A stretch of DNA of 19,662 nucleotides. It comes from Planctomycetota bacterium. Lineage in GTDB: Bacteria > Planctomycetota > PUPC01 > JACPCR01. A program made the position numbers and the translations under genes. Location: assembly GCA_030740295.1 (NCBI GenBank), contig JASLXP010000559.1, positions 1-19,662 on the forward strand, read 5' to 3'. The notes under the pieces were generated by a model, which was not told where the DNA came from, ran no database searches, and saw only the letters and a list, made by a program, of their open reading frames with translations. Shown in pieces: positions 1 to 8,382 of the stretch (positions within the stretch are counted from its first letter, which is position 1; the number at the start of each line of letters is the position of its first letter).

Positions 1-218
1 GTGGATTTGGGCGGGCCGGTGTACTTGCCCATGATCGCGTTCCAGCACCAGACACTGAAACCATCGATGCCCGCGATGGTGTAGAGGTCGTTTTTAGTTT
101 TAGCGCCATAGTGCTCAAGGATGCCATCGAGGGAACTGCCATGCGCGTCGAAAGCAATCGGCGGCCGATCCGGGATCCCACCATTAAGGGCAGTCAAGAT
201 TCGATCACGTCTTGTCAT
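1..218 (-). CDS. Uroporphyrinogen decarboxylase (URO-D)-family protein, N-terminal part
   Basis: The first 72 residues of a gene that runs off the left edge. It starts MTRRDRILTALNGGIPDRPP, the usual opening of URO-D-superfamily proteins: a basic helix followed by a proline-rich 'PDRPP' turn. An 'LLEHYGA'-like segment and an aromatic 'DGFSVWCWNAIMGKY' stretch follow. In this superfamily such proteins are either heme-pathway decarboxylases or corrinoid/cobamide-dependent methyltransferases (MtaA/CmuA-like). The divergent copies common in PVC bacteria are mostly uncharacterised, and the catalytic barrel is outside the window, so the reaction cannot be assigned. It lies 40 bases after the DUF4091 stop on the same strand and is probably the last visible gene of that operon. 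Start chosen at the only ATG that gives the family N-terminus; the upstream AGGGAAGCAGG is a weak ribosome site. Confidence 0.75.
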   Translation of the reverse strand, partial: MTRRDRILTALNGGIPDRPPIAFDAHGSSLDGILEHYGAKTKNDLYTIAGIDGFSVWCWNAIMGKYTGPPKS

Positions 219-258
219 GTCACAGTCTGCCTGCTTCCCTGTTAGGAGCGTATTCGCG

Positions 259-3200
259 TCACCGTTTCCTCGCGTGAACAGACAGAGCCACGATCAGCTC
301 GGCCGCGCGAATGCGGACGGCCTCGAGTTCGTTCGCGTTTTGTGTCCATTCAGTTGTCGATTTGACGATCCGGTCGGGCACTGAAGCAAGTTCCCTGGCT
401 TCCGTTACGAGCCGCTCTGGGGCCGTCTTTGCTTCCGCTGCCAGTCGGCGAAGTATTGTCAGGTATTCGTAATCTTCCGTGCTGTCCCGGATGCAGAGCA
501 GACGCTGGCTGGCGATGGGGCCTTCCGGGGTGGGGTAGTAGAGGATGCCGTCGCCGGTTGTGAGGGCCGGGCGCCAACCGTCCGTGATCCATCGCTTCTC
601 GGCCGGTGGCTTCACCCGCATGAGGTTGATGTCGTTCCCGATTTCCCAGACGTTGCTGCCCCAGTAGAGAAAACCGGTGACGTTGAACTTCCGGCAGACC
701 CACCCCGTTATTCTGGCAGCCATGCCGGGGACGTGAACGCTGTAACAGGGGTAGGGCGGGAACTTCCACCCGCAGGTGTACATCCACACCTCGCGGGAGT
801 CTTTCCGGTATGCGGCCGGGTCAAATTCACGCACCTGGGGGCACCAGATATCGATGATATCGTCAATGTTTTTCATTCCGGGGTGAGCGGCGGCTGATGA
901 ACGGCGGAGCTCGGGTATGACCTTGCGAGCGATTTCATAGCCTGGCCGCATTTCGTCCCGGACCTTCTGGGACCAGGGCTCGTCGCCGCCAACGTAATAG
1001 AGATCGTCCGCCTTCCAACCCAGGGACCGCAGATGGTCGTATGAGGATCTCAGGAAACGCTCATAATCTGCATTGGGATTGGGGCTTCGGTAATGCCGGG
1101 CCTGGCTGCGACCGGGCACGAAGTAATAAACGGATTTAGCGAAGAACCCCGGCCAGTGGGTCCAAGTGTGTGAGAAGTTGATGTTCTGTCTTTGGCGTCC
1201 ATATTTCCTCATGATTTTCAGATAAGGGTCGACATCGGTCCAATCAAGGCCCAGTGGCTCTCCGGGCTTTTTGACGAACTTCAGGTTTCTCTGAACGGTG
1301 AAGAAGTCGATACCTGGCACCGCATGGTAATCCGAGGCCAGCCGGCAGAATTTCTCGAAGAGCTCCGGAGTGATGCGGTTGTAATAGACACCGGGCCGAA
1401 CGGAATCCCACCAGATCTCATTGAACAGGGACATCCGTTGCGGCAGCGCAAAGTCGTAGACCTCGATGTCAAAGGGAATCTCGACTGAATCGAAGCCCTC
1501 GGCCTCGAAACGCAAGCGGCTTCGATATATTCCTGACGGAGTTTCCGGGCCGGCGTGGGCCGTGACAATCACGGGTTGGGGCACACCGAACTTCGCGGTC
1601 GTCCGATCTGTTGGGTAAAGTGGATCCGGCCAGGCACCGTTGCGCACCGGGAGTGACGTATCGATGCTGACTGTTCCCACGCGAAAGGTCTCGAAGGAAA
1701 CCGGGCCTGGCTTCTCCGTCAGAACCCTGAAACGGACCTCCTTCAGGTCCTTGCTTGTGGCGAGGATGACGAATTGCGAGCTTTGCCTTTCGTTCCGTGC
1801 CAGAGAGATCTTCACCGGCTTGCCCATCTGTCCCTCGAAGGGAGCATCGGGAAAAACTTTCGTGGTTGCCAGAGCAGTGCCGACGAAGAAACCGGGGTTC
1901 TTCATTCCTGCGGCGCGTGCATAGATGCGGGGCCGTATCCGATTAGCGAAAAGCAACCTTAGCTTTGCCGTCTCTTTCTCTGCGGTCTTTGCCTTCAGGA
2001 TTGCATTGGCCGGAGAAGCCTTCGATGCTGAGATTTCCTCGAGGCCCTCAAGGATCTTCCGGGAGTGTTCTTTTGCCTGAATGGCTGATGGCAGGTCCCG
2101 GGCTTTGTCACACTCCTCTTGAATGCGCTCCAATGTTCCCCGCATCTCTGCCACTTTTTTCTTCAGAGGAAAAATTCTGAAGCGGCAAACTGCATGATAG
2201 CTCGGCCCCTGGTATTCGGGACGCCTCACAGTGAAAGTCAGCGTCTTATCCCGGCCGCGACCTTCGGTGACCTCGTAGGCCATCTTGATCTTTCGATGGG
2301 AATCCGGAGGCAGCTCAATCTCTTCCGCGGACTCGATCACTTTGACCGGGTCAAGGGACCAGGCCCTCGTATCGCCTACGGTAAGCTTCACCAGCAGTTT
2401 CATCGGTTTCGGGCCGGGATTGGCCAGAGTGGCCTGTAGCTCATACTTGCCCAGATCCGGGCTTCCGCTGTCAATGTCATTTACGATAACATCGTCGGGG
2501 TCGAGAGGATGGTTTTTCCAGGAAGCACGGTCGAGTCGAGGGCCAAAGACGATTCGGCCAAATTTGTCAGTGCGATGCCATGTGCCCGCCACGCCCCACG
2601 ATGACAGCTCCTTCCAATGGCCTGCGCTCCGGCAGAAGGTAATTCCCATTTCGCTTCCCCGCATTGGAGTTCCCCGCAGATCACCGGAGAGCCCCAGGGA
2701 CGCGAGCTCAATCGCCATCTCCACCTGCCAGCGATCTTTGAGTATCTTCGTGCCGACGCGCCACCGGCCGTCCCATCCGCTCCCATCTACGGATACCGGG
2801 GCGCCTTTCCCCTTCACCTGATCGAATCTTGCTCCATTGGGATTGACGCCCAGTTGATAATAGATGGGTGAAGAAAGGTCAGGCTGTATGAACACTTCGA
2901 AGACATCGGCGAGCCATTCGAGTGGGGCGTCCTTAGGGAAGTTCAGCGGCGATACCCCACGGACAAGTTTGTCAATGTGCGCGTCGTGGAGAATGGCCGC
3001 GATGTAAAGAGTCTTGGGTGTGTAGTAGAGCCGGATCTCCGTTTTCTGGCCTGGCTCACCTCCCTCACGGAGCACAAAATTGCTGGTTTTTGGAAATTGG
3101 GTCCAACCCCATTCCCTCTTGAATTCCGGCGGGCTCCCATGCCACTGGCCATCGGGCGCCGGATGATACCAGGCCGCGGGGATGGTGATGCGCGGTACTT

Positions 3201-3276
3201 CAACCTCCTCCTCTCCGGTGAGGAGGGATGGTAGGAGAAGTAAGCCAGTGAGAAGCGTGGTTAGCGGAGAGCCCAT
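259..3276 (-). CDS. Secreted DUF4091 / GH123-like glycoside hydrolase with CBM9-like domain
   Basis: A 1005-residue protein probably acting on glycans outside the cytoplasm. The start at 3276 gives a signal peptide (MGSPLTTLLTGLLLLPSLLTG) and has AAAAGG upstream; the longer frame from 3360 adds only a non-leader extension. Residues about 35-235 look like a CBM9/DOMON-type beta-sandwich (pattern 'LYYTPKTLYIAAILHD', later 'DVFEVFIQP'). A linker with a helical charged stretch (about 375-445) follows, then a GH123-like region. A 'YYVGGDEPW' segment carries an Asp-Glu pair (about D765-E766), matching the catalytic DE pair of GH123 hexosaminidases. The C-terminus has the DUF4091 signature 'GDGILYYPTPEGPIASQRL' followed by 'IRDSTEDYEYL'. 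It sits 28 bases after the ConA-fold gene, so the two are co-transcribed. GH123 activity is on beta-N-acetylgalactosaminides; the substrate here is not shown. Confidence 0.85.
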   Translation of the reverse strand: MGSPLTTLLTGLLLLPSLLTGEEEVEVPRITIPAAWYHPAPDGQWHGSPPEFKREWGWTQFPKTSNFVLREGGEPGQKTEIRLYYTPKTLYIAAILHDAHIDKLVRGVSPLNFPKDAPLEWLADVFEVFIQPDLSSPIYYQLGVNPNGARFDQVKGKGAPVSVDGSGWDGRWRVGTKILKDRWQVEMAIELASLGLSGDLRGTPMRGSEMGITFCRSAGHWKELSSWGVAGTWHRTDKFGRIVFGPRLDRASWKNHPLDPDDVIVNDIDSGSPDLGKYELQATLANPGPKPMKLLVKLTVGDTRAWSLDPVKVIESAEEIELPPDSHRKIKMAYEVTEGRGRDKTLTFTVRRPEYQGPSYHAVCRFRIFPLKKKVAEMRGTLERIQEECDKARDLPSAIQAKEHSRKILEGLEEISASKASPANAILKAKTAEKETAKLRLLFANRIRPRIYARAAGMKNPGFFVGTALATTKVFPDAPFEGQMGKPVKISLARNERQSSQFVILATSKDLKEVRFRVLTEKPGPVSFETFRVGTVSIDTSLPVRNGAWPDPLYPTDRTTAKFGVPQPVIVTAHAGPETPSGIYRSRLRFEAEGFDSVEIPFDIEVYDFALPQRMSLFNEIWWDSVRPGVYYNRITPELFEKFCRLASDYHAVPGIDFFTVQRNLKFVKKPGEPLGLDWTDVDPYLKIMRKYGRQRQNINFSHTWTHWPGFFAKSVYYFVPGRSQARHYRSPNPNADYERFLRSSYDHLRSLGWKADDLYYVGGDEPWSQKVRDEMRPGYEIARKVIPELRRSSAAAHPGMKNIDDIIDIWCPQVREFDPAAYRKDSREVWMYTCGWKFPPYPCYSVHVPGMAARITGWVCRKFNVTGFLYWGSNVWEIGNDINLMRVKPPAEKRWITDGWRPALTTGDGILYYPTPEGPIASQRLLCIRDSTEDYEYLTILRRLAAEAKTAPERLVTEARELASVPDRIVKSTTEWTQNANELEAVRIRAAELIVALSVHARKR

Positions 3277-3304
3277 GTTATCGTTGCCTTTTCTCGTTCG
3301 TTGA

Positions 3305-3928
3305 TCACTCGACGACTGAAGTCTTTTCCATATCCACCACGCGGAAGTAATCCAGCGCACATTTCAGGTTGCCAAAGTAAATCGTCATTGGATTGTCTCT
3401 GGCTGATTTGGGAGGCACTTCGGTCAGTTCGGCCCAGACCTTTCCGTCTATGGTCGCGGCGATTCTGGATCGAGAATATCTCAGGCGGATGTCGTACCAG
3501 TGATTCGGGTCAACACGAAAGGAATTCTCACGACGGTGGACTGCGCTCGATCGTTTTTCTCCGGGGCGGGTATACCAGATCGAGATTCTTCCCGGCAGGC
3601 AGTCGACCCTTACGTTCCAGAGCTTCACAGCAAAGATGGTCATCCAGTCAGGGCTGACCTGTGTGCTGAGAAACTTGACCCGCATGCGCACTTCATAGTC
3701 TTTCCAGGTGGGATGGCCGATTCGATAGACAGCCACGTACTGCTTTGCCAGGTTCTCCTGAAAGAGCGCACCTTTCTCGATGTTCCATTTACTGCCAGGC
3801 TTCTTGAAAGGGCCGAAGAAGCCGTCATCGAATTCGAGGTGGTACAGGTACTGGGGAGCAATCTCTGCCCAACCGGGAGTATTCACGAACAGGATCAGCC
3901 CGATGAGAATTACGGAATGCTTCGTCAT
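3305..3928 (-). CDS. Secreted ConA-like fold protein (DUF1080 / 3-keto-disaccharide hydrolase-like)
   Basis: A 207-residue protein with a signal peptide (MTKHSVILIGLILFVNTPGWA) and one predicted beta-sandwich. The pattern is that of the DUF1080/LamG group: 'LEFDDGF' near the N-terminus, a 'WNIEKGALFQ' strand, 'WKDYEVRMRVKF', 'HWYDIRLRYSRSRIAATIDG' and a closing 'GNLKCALDYFRVV' strand. Related domains bind or cleave sugars such as 3-keto-glucosides; no catalytic residues can be named here, so a plain binding or lectin role is possible. The open frame extends upstream to 4183, but that part is a shadow of the preceding gene; the signal peptide fixes the start at 3928. The conserved element 3934-4002 ends five bases before this start, and no good Shine-Dalgarno is visible. 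The DUF4091 gene follows after 28 bases. Confidence 0.75.
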   Translation of the reverse strand: MTKHSVILIGLILFVNTPGWAEIAPQYLYHLEFDDGFFGPFKKPGSKWNIEKGALFQENLAKQYVAVYRIGHPTWKDYEVRMRVKFLSTQVSPDWMTIFAVKLWNVRVDCLPGRISIWYTRPGEKRSSAVHRRENSFRVDPNHWYDIRLRYSRSRIAATIDGKVWAELTEVPPKSARDNPMTIYFGNLKCALDYFRVVDMEKTSVVE

Positions 3929-3933
3929 CTTGT

Positions 3934-4002
3934 TCAGGTCGCTAAAGTATGAGCAGTCAGGACTCAGACACGATAATACACTGTGCGGTTCTGAAAGACC
4001 CC
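3934..4002 (-). promoter_or_regulatory. Shared upstream element, copy A
   Basis: Reading the minus strand, three blocks occur in order: GGGGTCTT (4002-3995), GTGTATTAT (3981-3973), and a 28-base block ending CTTTAGCGACCTGA (3961-3934). The same blocks in the same order lie upstream of the big GH42-like gene (8313-8258). The 28-base block differs from copy B at three positions, all transitions. Copy A has 11 extra bases between the second and third blocks, about one helical turn. GGGGTCTT and TATTAT could act as -35/-10-like boxes with the third block as transcribed leader or operator; this is inference. The element overlaps the 3' end of nothing: it lies in the 95-base gap between two genes. 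Confidence 0.55.
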
Positions 4003-4023
4003 TGTGCGCCGGCAGACCCAGTT

Positions 4024-7000
4024 TCAGTTTCCATCTTTTCCCAATGCGTTTCGCCCGCTCAGCCAGTCGATCAGGTTCATCCACAGGCGAGCGTTGTCTC
4101 CTTGCTTCAGAAATGCAGGATCGGTCCAGCGGTGGTCGCCGACGACGGCGATGCGGCCTTTTCCAACTTTTTTGACAACACATATTACGGGCTCACTGAC
4201 TTTTCCGCTGCGGGTGACCGCTGACTTTGAAGCACGAATGATCGCTTGCGAATCTTTTCCAGGAAGCATGTGTGATCCTCCGCGGGACTGGAAGACTTTG
4301 ACGCCGTCAGTGATCGGATGCTCCACCAGATCGGTGTAGGTGATGTAGTACGGGTCACCGTCGATGTGATGTTCCCTGTCCATGACCATGTCGTTGGTAT
4401 CTTTGATTCCGAACTGGTTCAGGGCTTTAAAGCCGCCGCGGCGGTCGAAGGATCGGCCAAGGAATAATACACCGCCGCCATTCTCGACATAGCGGCGAAT
4501 AGCTGCGTCCTCGGCAGGTTTGAAGTCGTGCGCCCAGACCTGCATGCTCGGGATGACGAGGACACCGAATTCTTCCAGGCGGTGCTCATTGATTCTACTG
4601 CCGTCGAAGCATTTGATTAGGCCCCCGTTCTTCGTGTAGTGGCTGATCGCCAGTTGCCACTGGTAGCCGGCTTCGTTGAGCATGGCGCGGGCCGACAGTA
4701 AAGCGGTTGATGGGATGTCTATCCGGGGGTAGTTCGCCTCAAAGAGGACGCGGGTGTGAAAGTCCTCCCGATTCGCCCAGATCGCGTCAAGCCGGGCACT
4801 GCGCTCCGGGGTCAGCCCTGGCAAAGGTGTTGGCGTCAGTTTCACCGACTCGATAAGGAGGACGAGGGGGTCGAGGGGCCGAATGGCCGCATTAAAGCCA
4901 CGCTTCAGAGCCCGCCTGGTAAAGTCAGTCTTTCCTTCAGGGGATAATGTTTCACGAGTGTCAACATTGCGGACAGTGTACTCCCCGCGAGGTAGCACGG
5001 GGAGCTTGACGAGAATCTCTTCGTCTCCGCCTCCGTAGTTTTCGATGACGGCGACGTAGCGTCCATCGCGGCCGAAGAGATGGCTTTCGCAGAAACGGAG
5101 CCGCGTACCGTCTGGCTTGCGTACGACGATCTCAGATTCTGATCGAGTCTCATCAACGATGCGTTCGACGAAACCGGAAAATCCGTCATAGGACATTTCG
5201 GCGGCGATGAAATAGACCTTGCCCCGTCCCAGACGGCGCCAGGCAATCGCGCAACTGCCATCATCGAAGGACATGGCGGGCCTCGCCTTTCCCAATTCCA
5301 CCTGGGCGCCCGTCGTACCGTTCACATGCCGCGGCACGGTCAGAAAATTGCCGACCTTCTCCTCATCTGTCCTCATTTTCGTGACCTTTACGCCCGTGAG
5401 ACTTTCCGCATCCACCGGCTTGTGCCAGAGGTCATCCACCTTGAGCGAGTTGTAATCGACGACCAGGACGCCGCCGGCTCGGACATAATTCTCCACGGCT
5501 TCCAGGACGCCCGGCGGCACGCGTTCGTACTGCCGGAGGAAAATGGCGCGATAGTTTTTGGCGCGCCCTTCGAGGAGATGTTTTGTGTGCAGCACGTCAA
5601 CATCGACGTCGCTGCAGAACAGAGGCACCAGATAGCGGAGAAAATCCCTCGTTGCGTGGTAGCTGATCCATTTCTTCGAGTTTTCAGGCACATAGGCCCG
5701 AAACGTCTCGAGCGGGTAGACGATTGCGAGCTGGCCGTCGATGCGCGGCTTGGGCAGGACAGTGTCACCAACAGAACTGATTTCAACTTCGGTTTCGGCA
5801 ATTGCCTTAAGCGATTCCGCGCTGCATTTGTACGGGCTGAAGAGGGAGCCCGGATGGGACTCGGCCGAATAGAAGTAGGAGAGCGCGGAGACATCGAGCC
5901 CGTGGATGACGTGATTCCACAAATACATTCGCATCATGCCGCGGGTGACCGGGTTCGGGCGCATGATGTCGAAATCGTTTACTCCAAGATAGAAGCGCAG
6001 CCCGCCGTAAAGGGTCGTATCAATGATCCGTATGGCGAAGGTGTTCGGTTGGCCATACTTCAGGGCAGCAGAAATATCGAAGGAAAAAGTTCTGTTCCAC
6101 CCCCTGGACGTACCGATTTCCTTGCCGTTTATGTAAATCGTGCCGGCGTCGTCGAGCCCTTTGCCGTTAAACCAAAGGCGCTTTCCCTTCAGCGCGGCGG
6201 GCACTTCAGTTACCTTTCGGTACCAGCCCCACCCGTCGTAATTCTCATGGCCGTGCTTATCCCAGACATCATTGATGGGGACGGCCTGCCAATCAGTGTC
6301 ATCGTGGTCAGGGCTGTGCCATCGCTCCTTCAGGCCGCGCTTTTCGGGGTCGGTCTTCAGGTTCCATTCTCCCTGGACCGGGAGTAACGAAATCCTGTCC
6401 ATGATCTCGGCGTTGTACTTCACTCCCCGTTGCCTGATGCCGCCTTCGAGATTGACGACCGGCTGGTGTTCCGTAATGCCCCGCACAACCCCACCATAGA
6501 GCGGGAGCCCGACGAAAGAGGCCATGATCTCGTTCGCGTTTTCGTTTCCAGGTTCCTGCGGAAAGAATCCTTGTCCGACTTCGTAGCCGTAGAAGTCTTC
6601 GGTTCGGCTTTTGAGTATCGGGTTGACGCCGACTCCCACGTAGTCGAGCCGTATCAGATGATGGCTCTGAATGCCGCGCAGATGGTTCGGTGAAGGATCC
6701 CATTTCCGGCTGGCCACCATCAGATCGGACATGGCCTCGCCGAAATGCTCTTCGGTAAAGCGAACCCAGTCGGCCCACATGGGACGGGAAAAGCCCGTCG
6801 GCACGATGTGCTCGGCCGTGTTGCTTCCTTTTCGATACGGCGGGTCGGCCTCTTCGAACGATTTAAAGGTCGTGCCCCACGCGGAATTGGCGCGCTCGAT
6901 AGTCTCATATTTCTTCTGCATCAGTGCCTTGAACCGATCCCGGCTCGGCCTGCAATAGCACATATAGCCCAGCTCATTGAAGTGTTCGTATCCAAGAATG

Positions 7001-8202
7001 GGATAAGGTCGGCACCGGGCGAGGATCGAGCGCCAGAAATTCTCCCGCAGCTTGCGCGGGATCGGCTGGTCCGGGCAATAGGCGATGAAGTGCCCCTGGT
7101 CTACTACCAGGTCGGGCCGGCCGTATCGGCCGATGAGAGCGGCACGGGCGTGGTTGATCGTCTGAACGATGGGCAGGAATCCGTAGCGAATGGAATCGCG
7201 AACTTTCGGCGCCAGCGGCACCCACTCACGGTAGGACACGCGAATCCGGTCACCTTCATCCTTCGTCACCGTCCAGTTGTTGCCGTAGGTTGAGGTGCCC
7301 GTCATGGCATGCACCTTCACGCCCAGAAGTTTCATGATGCCCGGCCGGGGAAAGGAAGATTCCACACCGACGAAGAATCTGTGCCTCCCGTTCCGAAAGA
7401 AGCATCCGTCCCGGATACTCACACCATGATCCGGGAATTCAGAAGGGAGTTCCTGGATGGTGTCCCAGTCAGGTGATTCGATGACGACCGGCTTGTTGGG
7501 GATGGGCCTGTTGAAGTTGTGGACGTCCTTCTCGATCAGAAGGCGTTTGTATTCCGCCCGCGCATCTTCATCGATGGCGGATGCGGGTCTGTCTTCTCCA
7601 ACAGGCTGCAAAACCAGGTCGTCGTAGTAAACGGTCGCGTTGGCACTGCAGAAGACGTAGAACCGGACTTCGGCGGCATCGCCGAAGAGAAACTGGTCGG
7701 GCTTCAGCTTTGCCAGTTTCAGCTTCTTTCCCAGCCGGTGATAGGCGTTCCAGTTTTCCGGTTTCAGTTTCGACAACTGGTACCACCGGCCGGGGTCGAG
7801 CCGGAACATGTTGATCGAATACTGCTCCGGAGCCCCTTTGCCTTTGTTCGTCCATCGAATCTGAATCTGAGCGCTGCCCGTGGTGGAATTCACCCATGCG
7901 TCCGCCTGGTAGCGATGACCTGCCTTCACTTTGATCGGCTTGCTCACAAAACACTGGCCTGCTGCATTTCCGAGGCCTGCCATCATCAGCGACCGCCGGC
8001 CCGAATGGCTCTTGCCCGTCACCACCTTGATAGTCCCCTCGCCCCGGAAAAAGCCCGACGACCAGCCTGCGGGCGATCCATCTTTGGCGAGAGATTCAAA
8101 TCCAGGATTCGGCAGTAGATTGGACAGAGGTTCCCCGTCGGACAGTTTCGGATGAATCAGGGCCAGGGCGGCGATAACACAGCTTGAAAGCATTCTCATC
8201 AT
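4024..8202 (-). CDS. Large secreted GH42-like glycoside hydrolase with lectin-like and GATase-like domains
   Basis: A 1392-residue multidomain protein with a short hydrophobic leader (about 1-23). Residues 28-200 form a CBM4/9-like jelly roll ('LLPNPGFES' ... 'VYYDDLVL'). Residues about 250-605 and 750-785 resemble a GH42 beta-galactosidase barrel: 'GYEHFNELGYMCYC' holds the acid/base candidate E410 after N409, and is followed by the family-like 'KYETIERANSAWGTTF'. E586 in 'VVNLEGGIRQRG' is a candidate nucleophile. Only two Cys (C415, C417) of the usual GH42 zinc cluster are evident. A GH2-type galactose-binding jelly roll (about 608-745; 'GWGWYRKV', 'GTIYINGKEIG') interrupts the barrel. A GATase-like domain (about 822-945) and a second ThuA/GATase-like domain (about 1155-1385) follow. 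It is the first gene of the leftward group. Substrate unknown; a beta-galactoside is the family default. Confidence 0.8.
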   Translation of the reverse strand: MMRMLSSCVIAALALIHPKLSDGEPLSNLLPNPGFESLAKDGSPAGWSSGFFRGEGTIKVVTGKSHSGRRSLMMAGLGNAAGQCFVSKPIKVKAGHRYQADAWVNSTTGSAQIQIRWTNKGKGAPEQYSINMFRLDPGRWYQLSKLKPENWNAYHRLGKKLKLAKLKPDQFLFGDAAEVRFYVFCSANATVYYDDLVLQPVGEDRPASAIDEDARAEYKRLLIEKDVHNFNRPIPNKPVVIESPDWDTIQELPSEFPDHGVSIRDGCFFRNGRHRFFVGVESSFPRPGIMKLLGVKVHAMTGTSTYGNNWTVTKDEGDRIRVSYREWVPLAPKVRDSIRYGFLPIVQTINHARAALIGRYGRPDLVVDQGHFIAYCPDQPIPRKLRENFWRSILARCRPYPILGYEHFNELGYMCYCRPSRDRFKALMQKKYETIERANSAWGTTFKSFEEADPPYRKGSNTAEHIVPTGFSRPMWADWVRFTEEHFGEAMSDLMVASRKWDPSPNHLRGIQSHHLIRLDYVGVGVNPILKSRTEDFYGYEVGQGFFPQEPGNENANEIMASFVGLPLYGGVVRGITEHQPVVNLEGGIRQRGVKYNAEIMDRISLLPVQGEWNLKTDPEKRGLKERWHSPDHDDTDWQAVPINDVWDKHGHENYDGWGWYRKVTEVPAALKGKRLWFNGKGLDDAGTIYINGKEIGTSRGWNRTFSFDISAALKYGQPNTFAIRIIDTTLYGGLRFYLGVNDFDIMRPNPVTRGMMRMYLWNHVIHGLDVSALSYFYSAESHPGSLFSPYKCSAESLKAIAETEVEISSVGDTVLPKPRIDGQLAIVYPLETFRAYVPENSKKWISYHATRDFLRYLVPLFCSDVDVDVLHTKHLLEGRAKNYRAIFLRQYERVPPGVLEAVENYVRAGGVLVVDYNSLKVDDLWHKPVDAESLTGVKVTKMRTDEEKVGNFLTVPRHVNGTTGAQVELGKARPAMSFDDGSCAIAWRRLGRGKVYFIAAEMSYDGFSGFVERIVDETRSESEIVVRKPDGTRLRFCESHLFGRDGRYVAVIENYGGGDEEILVKLPVLPRGEYTVRNVDTRETLSPEGKTDFTRRALKRGFNAAIRPLDPLVLLIESVKLTPTPLPGLTPERSARLDAIWANREDFHTRVLFEANYPRIDIPSTALLSARAMLNEAGYQWQLAISHYTKNGGLIKCFDGSRINEHRLEEFGVLVIPSMQVWAHDFKPAEDAAIRRYVENGGGVLFLGRSFDRRGGFKALNQFGIKDTNDMVMDREHHIDGDPYYITYTDLVEHPITDGVKVFQSRGGSHMLPGKDSQAIIRASKSAVTRSGKVSEPVICVVKKVGKGRIAVVGDHRWTDPAFLKQGDNARLWMNLIDWLSGRNALGKDGN

Positions 8203-8257
8203 TGGCGTCTTTGGGGGAGCTTCAGATCGCGTGCGAAGATGGCCGTGGGTAATCCTG

Positions 8258-8313
8258 TCAGGTCGCTAAAGTACGGGCGGTCAGGATAATACACGGCACG
8301 ATATTAAGACCCC
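8258..8313 (-). promoter_or_regulatory. Shared upstream element, copy B, in the divergent intergenic region
   Basis: On the minus strand: GGGGTCTT (8313-8306), GTGTATTAT (8294-8286), directly followed by the 28-base block CCTGACCG...GCGACCTGA (8285-8258). It matches copy A (3934-4002) but lacks its 11-base spacer. It ends 55 bases before the GH42-like start (8202) and lies about 70 bases upstream of the glycyl radical enzyme start (8383), so it could act on both directions. The two flanking TCAGG direct repeats (8258-8262 and 8281-8285, 23 bases apart) fit a protein-binding site on one helix face. On the plus strand GATAAT (8285-8290) resembles a -10 box, without a convincing -35. Confidence 0.5.
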
Positions 8314-8382
8314 ATTGGGCTCGTCCCAACGGTGAATGAGGTTTTCAGAAACGTCTTGAACAGCAAAGGAAGCACACAAGCA

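Noticed and set aside
5326..6387. A 353-codon plus-strand open frame inside the GH42-like gene
   Set aside because: It mirrors the sense coding frame and shows no domain, start signal or neighbour support.
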